Shown here piece after piece: positions 59,843 to 64,000 of a stretch of 64,000 nucleotides of DNA; position 1 is the stretch's first letter, and every line of letters begins with the position of its first letter. The notes under the pieces are model-generated. The model was not told the DNA's origin, searched no databases, and saw nothing but the letters and a program-made list of their open reading frames with translations. The DNA comes from Streptomyces sp. NA04227. Lineage in GTDB: Bacteria > Actinomycetota > Actinomycetes > Streptomycetales > Streptomycetaceae. Made by a program: the position numbers and the translations under genes. The stretch spans positions 2,965,001-3,029,000 of the forward strand of contig NZ_CP054918.1 in assembly GCF_013364195.1 (NCBI RefSeq), written 5' to 3'.

Positions 59843-60958
59843 TCACCCCCGCGGATACCGCGCCAGCCAGCCCGGCGAGGACACGGCCGGGCCGTGCAGG
59901 GCGGGCCCCTGGGTCATCTCCATCGCGTAGTCGTCGGCGAGTTCGAGGACGGTGGCACGTCCCTCCAGCTCGGCTACCCAGGCCGGCGGCAGCGCGGTCT
60001 CCCCGTGCAGCGCGCCCAGGAGGGCGCCGGTCAGGGCACCCGCCGCCGAGGAGTCGCCGCCCTGGTTCACCGCCAGGCACAGTCCGTGCCGGATGTCCTC
60101 GCTCACCAGGGAGCAGTACACGGCGGCGGACAGCAGACCGTCGGCCGCCCCGTCCGCCACGAGTTCGGCGACCCGGGCCGCGGTCGGCATGCCCTGGCGC
60201 ACCGCGCCGAGCGCGTGCTGCAGGGCATCGGTGACCGGCTGATGGCCGGGCCGAGCGGTGAGCAGCGACAGCGCCCGCTGCACGGCGGCGTCCAGGCTCT
60301 CGCCGCGCGCCAGGGCGTGCACGATCACCGCGTACGCGCCCGCCGACAGGTACGCGGTCGGGTGGCCATGGGTCTGTACGGCGCATTCGACGGCCAGTTG
60401 GAGCACGAGTTGCGGCTCCCAGCCGACGAGCAGCCCGAAGGGTGCGGAGCGGACCGCGGCACCGGCTGAGGTGTCCTCGGGGTTCTTCGGCGACTCCAGG
60501 GTGCCCATCGTCTCGTCGCCGAGCCCGACCAGGCAGGCGCGGGTGGGCGAGCGTCGCGCGTAGAGCCACTCCTCGCGGGCCAGCCAGCCGTCGTCGACCC
60601 GGCGTTCGTCGGGGCCCCAGTCGCTCTGGGTGGCCGCCCAGCGGCGGTAGGCGCGGTGCAGGTCGGTGGGCGGGTGCCAGGCGCCGGTGTCCCGGCGGAC
60701 CTGGGCCCGGATCAGTCCGTCGACCGTGAACAGGGAGAGCTGGGTGGCCGCCGTCACGGCTCCTCGTCTGCCGTGTGCGGACGCGGGCGCGGTGAGCCCC
60801 TCGGCGCCGTGCTCCTCGCGGATCCGCTCCAGGCTCAGGCCCTCCAGCGGTGCGCCGAGCGCGTCACCGAGGGCGGCGCCGAGCAGTGCCCCGCGCACCC
60901 GGCTACGGAAGTCCTGCTGCTCGGCGCGGCCCCAGACGGCGGTGGCGCTTGCGTTCAC
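59843..60958 (-). CDS. Degenerate ADP-ribosylglycohydrolase-family protein
   Basis: The GTG start at 60958 gives 371 residues of the DraG/ARH fold: RVRGALLGAALGDALGAPLE at the start and helical repeats after. The first metal cluster, normally T-D-D-T, reads TAAT (69-72, in VTAATQLSLFTVDG). The second, normally GGDxDT, reads GGDSSA (300-305). Only one acidic ligand (Asp302) remains, so hydrolysis of ADP-ribosyl groups is doubtful. It may bind ADP-ribose or have another role. I recall similar substitutions in other Streptomyces paralogues. It is co-directional with, and downstream of, fbiC across 303 bp. Confidence 0.8.
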   Translation of the reverse strand: MNASATAVWGRAEQQDFRSRVRGALLGAALGDALGAPLEGLSLERIREEHGAEGLTAPASAHGRRGAVTAATQLSLFTVDGLIRAQVRRDTGAWHPPTDLHRAYRRWAATQSDWGPDERRVDDGWLAREEWLYARRSPTRACLVGLGDETMGTLESPKNPEDTSAGAAVRSAPFGLLVGWEPQLVLQLAVECAVQTHGHPTAYLSAGAYAVIVHALARGESLDAAVQRALSLLTARPGHQPVTDALQHALGAVRQGMPTAARVAELVADGAADGLLSAAVYCSLVSEDIRHGLCLAVNQGGDSSAAGALTGALLGALHGETALPPAWVAELEGRATVLELADDYAMEMTQGPALHGPAVSSPGWLARYPRG

Positions 60959-61261
60959 CGGTCCACCCTTCTGCCCTTCTGCCTCGTAGCGATCAAGGCG
61001 CGGTGCCGCGGCCCCCCACAGGCCGCTCGGGCAGCACTGTAATGGACCTCGAATCCGCCCTTCCGAGCCGGAGCGTTATACGGAAAGTGAGCGTTCCGCG
61101 CCCTTTTGAGCAGCCTTCGGCGATGCATCCCACCGCTTTTGCCGACTTTCGACCGACTCCGGCTCGAATTCGGGCCCCACCTCGGACACGGGCCCACCTC
61201 GGACACGGACCCAACTCGGACACGGACCCAACTCGGACTCGGGCCCACCTCGGACTCGGGC
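60959..61261. other. Intergenic region between fbiC and glycohydrolase genes
   Basis: This 303-bp gap contains the 17-bp array (61179-61263) and, near 61060-61140, AT-richer sequence likely to be the glycohydrolase promoter. No gene was seen. Confidence 0.35.
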
Positions 61262-61263
61262 CT
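61179..61263. repeat. 17-bp tandem repeat, five copies
   Basis: Five adjacent units ACCTCGGACACGGGCCC or variants end at the fbiC stop codon. Confidence 0.92.
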
Positions 61264-63916
61264 ACTCCAGCACCGGCAACAACTCCGGCAGCTGTCCGTC
61301 CCGGGCCTCGGCCACCGCGCGGCGTTCGGCGGGCACCTCTTCGTAGAGCGTGGTGCGCGGCCGGGCCGGACGGCCTGCCGCGTCCGCGATGGCGACCAGG
61401 TCGCGGACCGAGCGGTGGGAGCCGTAACCGGAGCCCGCCATGCGGGAGATGGTCTCCTCCATGAGGGTGCCGCCGAGGTCGTCGGCGCCCGAGCGGAGCA
61501 TCTCGGCGGCGCCTTCGGTGCCGAGTTTGACCCAGCTGGTCTGGATATGGGGGATGTGCGGGTGCAGCAGCAGCCGGGCCATCGCGGTGACCGCGCGGTT
61601 GTCACGGTCGCTCGGGCCGGGGCGTGCGATGCCCGCGAGGTAGACCGGGGCGTTGGTGTGGATGAAGGGCAGCGTGACGAACTCGGTGAACCCGGCGACG
61701 TTCTTCTCCAGCGCCGTCCGCTGGATGCGGGCCAGTGTGCGCAGGTGCCCGAGCCAGTGCCGCGGCTGGTCCACATGTCCGTACATCATCGTCGAGGAGG
61801 TGCGGATGCCGAGTTCGTGCGCGGTGGTGATGACCTCCTCCCAGGTGGCGGCGGGCAGTTTGCCCTTGGTCAGGACCCAGCGCACCTCGTCGTCGAGGAT
61901 CTCCGCGGCCGTGCCGGGCAGCGAGCCGAGGCCCGCCTCGCGGGCGGCGGTCAGCCAGTCCCGTATCGACATGCCGGTACGGGTCGCGCCGTTGACCACC
62001 TCCATCGGGGAGAAGGCGTGCACATGCATGTCCGGCACGCGCTCGCGGACCGCCCGTGCGATGTCGAAGTACGCCGTGCCGGGCAGGTCCGGGTGGATGC
62101 CGCCCTGCATGCACACCTCCACCGCGCCCACGTCCCACGCCTGCTGGGCCCGGTCGGCGATCTGGTCCAGGGAGAGGGTGTAGGCGTCGGCGTCGGTGCG
62201 CCGCTGCGCGAAGGCGCAGAAACGGCAGCCCGTGTAGCAGATGTTGGTGAAGTTGATGTTCCTGGTGACGATGTACGTGACGGTGTCGCCGACCACGTCG
62301 CGGCGCAGGTCGTCGGCGATCCGGCACAGGGCGTCCAGGGCGGGGCCGTCGGCGTGCAGGAGCGTCAGGGCCTGGGCGTCGGTGAGGCGCTCGGGGTCGT
62401 CGGCGGCCACCGCGAGCGCGGCGCGTACGTCCCCGTCGACCCGCTCGGGCACCATGCCGGGCGCCGCCTGTTCGCGCAGTGCGCCCCAGTCCCCGTACAC
62501 CTCGTCGAAGTCCTCGCGCCGGTCGGCCGAACGGCCCTCGGTGTCGATGTCGCGGTGCAGTCCGGTACGGCCGAAGGCGGTGAAGGCCTCCTCCGGCTCC
62601 TGCCAGGGCCTACCCTCGGGCCGTGCCTGTGCCAGGGCGAGACCGGTGTCCGGGTCGGCGAGGGCGCGTACGTGCGGCAGCAGTCGCGGGTCGAGCCAGG
62701 GCTCGCCGCGGGTGAGGAACTCCGGGTAGATGGTGAGGCGTTCGCGGAGTTCGAAGCCCGACTCGGCGGTGCGGGCGGCGAGTTCGTCGATGTGCGGCCA
62801 GGGGCGTTCGGGGTTCACATGGTCCGGGGTCAGCGGGGAGACTCCGCCCCAGTCGTCGATACCCGCGCCGATCAGCAGTGCGTACTGCGCGTCCACCAGG
62901 TTCGGCGGCGCCTGCACACGCGCCGAGGGCCCGAGGACGTGCCGGGTGACCGCGATGCAGGCCGCGAGTTCCTCCAGTTCGGCGTCCGGCATCGCGCGCA
63001 TCGCCGTGTCCGGCTTGGCACGGAAGTTCTGCACGATCACCTCCTGCACGCCGTGATAGGCGCGCTGGATGCGGCGCAGCTCGAACAGCGCCTCGGCCCG
63101 TTCCTCGTAACTCTCCCCGATTCCGATGAGCACACCGGTCGTGAACGGCACATTGCTGCGCCCCGCGTCCTCCAGTACGCGCAGCCGTACGGCGGGTTCC
63201 TTGTCGGGCGAGCCGTGGTGCGGGCCGCCGGGCTCGGACCACAGCCGTCGCGCCGTGGTCTCCAGCATCATCCCCATCGAGGGCGCCACCGGCTTGAGCC
63301 GCTGGAAGTCGGTCCAGGTGAGCACTCCGGGGTTGAGGTGCGGCAGCAGTCCCGTCTCCTCCAGAACCCGGATCGCCATCGCCCGTACGTAGGCGAGGGT
63401 GTCGTCGTAACCGTGCGCGTCCAGCCACTCGCGTGCCTCGGGCCAACGGTCCTCGGGCCGGTCCCCGAGCGTGAACAGCGCCTCCTTGCAGCCCAGTTCG
63501 GCCCCCTGCCGGGCGATGTCGAGGACCTCGTCCGGCGACAGGTACATGCCGTGACCCGCACGCCGCAGCTTGCCCGGCACGGTCACGAAGGTGCAGTAGT
63601 GGCACTTGTCCCGGCACAGCCGCGTCAGCGGGATGAACACCTTCTTCGAGTACGTGAGGACGCCGGACCGCCCGGCCGCGTCCAAGCCCGCGTCACGCAC
63701 CCGGGCCGCCGAGGCGGACAGGTCCCGCAGGTCCTCGCCCCGCGCCCGGAGCAGCACCGCGGCCTCCGTCACGTCCAGGGCGACGCCCTCCCGCGCGCGT
63801 TTGAGGGCCCTGCGCATGGCGTTGGCGGTGGGGGGCGCACCGGCGGCCGCCTCCGTCGTGCCGGTCACAGCGGGGGCCGCGGCCCCGGAACGCGCGGCGG
63901 GCTGGTCGTCAGTCAT
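61262..63916 (-). CDS. fbiC: 7,8-didemethyl-8-hydroxy-5-deazariboflavin (FO) synthase FbiC
   Basis: The preferred start is ATG 63916 (884 residues); ATG 63928 is an alternative. Two radical-SAM halves are present, as in the fused actinobacterial enzyme. The CofG-like half has the cluster motif CRDKCHYC (Cys101, 105, 108), and the CofH-like half has CYTGCRFC near residue 560. Together they join a ribityl-uracil intermediate and tyrosine to make FO, the chromophore of coenzyme F420. The linker (~470-530) is acidic. The other F420 genes are not in the window. Confidence 0.96.
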   Translation of the reverse strand: MTDDQPAARSGAAAPAVTGTTEAAAGAPPTANAMRRALKRAREGVALDVTEAAVLLRARGEDLRDLSASAARVRDAGLDAAGRSGVLTYSKKVFIPLTRLCRDKCHYCTFVTVPGKLRRAGHGMYLSPDEVLDIARQGAELGCKEALFTLGDRPEDRWPEAREWLDAHGYDDTLAYVRAMAIRVLEETGLLPHLNPGVLTWTDFQRLKPVAPSMGMMLETTARRLWSEPGGPHHGSPDKEPAVRLRVLEDAGRSNVPFTTGVLIGIGESYEERAEALFELRRIQRAYHGVQEVIVQNFRAKPDTAMRAMPDAELEELAACIAVTRHVLGPSARVQAPPNLVDAQYALLIGAGIDDWGGVSPLTPDHVNPERPWPHIDELAARTAESGFELRERLTIYPEFLTRGEPWLDPRLLPHVRALADPDTGLALAQARPEGRPWQEPEEAFTAFGRTGLHRDIDTEGRSADRREDFDEVYGDWGALREQAAPGMVPERVDGDVRAALAVAADDPERLTDAQALTLLHADGPALDALCRIADDLRRDVVGDTVTYIVTRNINFTNICYTGCRFCAFAQRRTDADAYTLSLDQIADRAQQAWDVGAVEVCMQGGIHPDLPGTAYFDIARAVRERVPDMHVHAFSPMEVVNGATRTGMSIRDWLTAAREAGLGSLPGTAAEILDDEVRWVLTKGKLPAATWEEVITTAHELGIRTSSTMMYGHVDQPRHWLGHLRTLARIQRTALEKNVAGFTEFVTLPFIHTNAPVYLAGIARPGPSDRDNRAVTAMARLLLHPHIPHIQTSWVKLGTEGAAEMLRSGADDLGGTLMEETISRMAGSGYGSHRSVRDLVAIADAAGRPARPRTTLYEEVPAERRAVAEARDGQLPELLPVLE

Positions 63917-64000
63917 GGCTTCGAGCATACGAGCGAGTCACGAACGGCTCGTGATCGCGCCGTAACGTCGTTGGCCGCCGTTGGTCGCCGTTCGCCGCCG

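Overview
This is a high-GC actinobacterial chromosome segment, almost certainly from a Streptomyces. The evidence is the codon usage, GTG/TTG starts behind AAGGAGG-type ribosome binding sites, rare TTA leucine codons, an HrdD-type sigma factor behind a sigma-R-type promoter, SepX and Glp division genes, an F420 pathway gene (fbiC), and several Streptomyces-typical small families (DUF397, DUF2690, DUF6227). No phage, insertion sequence, CRISPR array or biosynthetic cluster was seen. Two tRNA genes are present: Ala-CGC and Arg-CCT.

Layout. 1-24 kb is accessory. It holds a secreted SGNH esterase, then an NB-ARC/TPR (NLR-like) ATPase translationally coupled to a small protein. Both of those carry the same RHIM-like amyloid motif, which makes them a candidate regulated cell-death or defence pair, with a divergent trypsin-like protease beside it. 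Next come an amidohydrolase, a degenerate phospholipase C relative, a streptogramin B lyase, a VOC protein, a TetR regulator, an FAD oxidoreductase, a cysteine dioxygenase with a LysR regulator, a TetR/acyl-CoA dehydrogenase pair with two clear operators, two coupled membrane-anchored HTH proteins, two tiny secreted proteins and an orphan GyrB-like ATPase domain.

24-46 kb is core genome. It runs tRNA-Ala, sepX, a RimJ-like acetyltransferase, mogA, moaC, glp/moeA and galU on the minus strand, then divergent 5-formyltetrahydrofolate cyclo-ligase, a penicillin acylase, a K+/H+-type antiporter, an MFS transporter, an FmdB zinc ribbon protein, MTA phosphorylase, a CpaB-like protein, mscL, LtrA, a P1 peptidase, a lipoprotein L,D-transpeptidase and a TTA-containing DUF6227 gene.

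46-64 kb holds hrdD, a PAT-like acetyltransferase, MarR, an M6 protease, tRNA-Arg, glutathione peroxidase, a polytopic membrane protein, a D-Ala-D-Ala carboxypeptidase with a very long disordered N-terminus, a GOLPH3-like protein, an XRE/DUF397 pair, a degenerate ADP-ribosylglycohydrolase and fbiC.

Two patterns stand out. The first is the coupled NLR/effector pair with matching amyloid motifs, the NLR carrying a TTA codon that suggests bldA (developmental) control. The second is short tandem repeats (6-30 bp units) that start within a few to about 190 bp after the stop codons of about a dozen unrelated genes. All functional statements come from reading the sequence and from recalled family knowledge; no database search was run.
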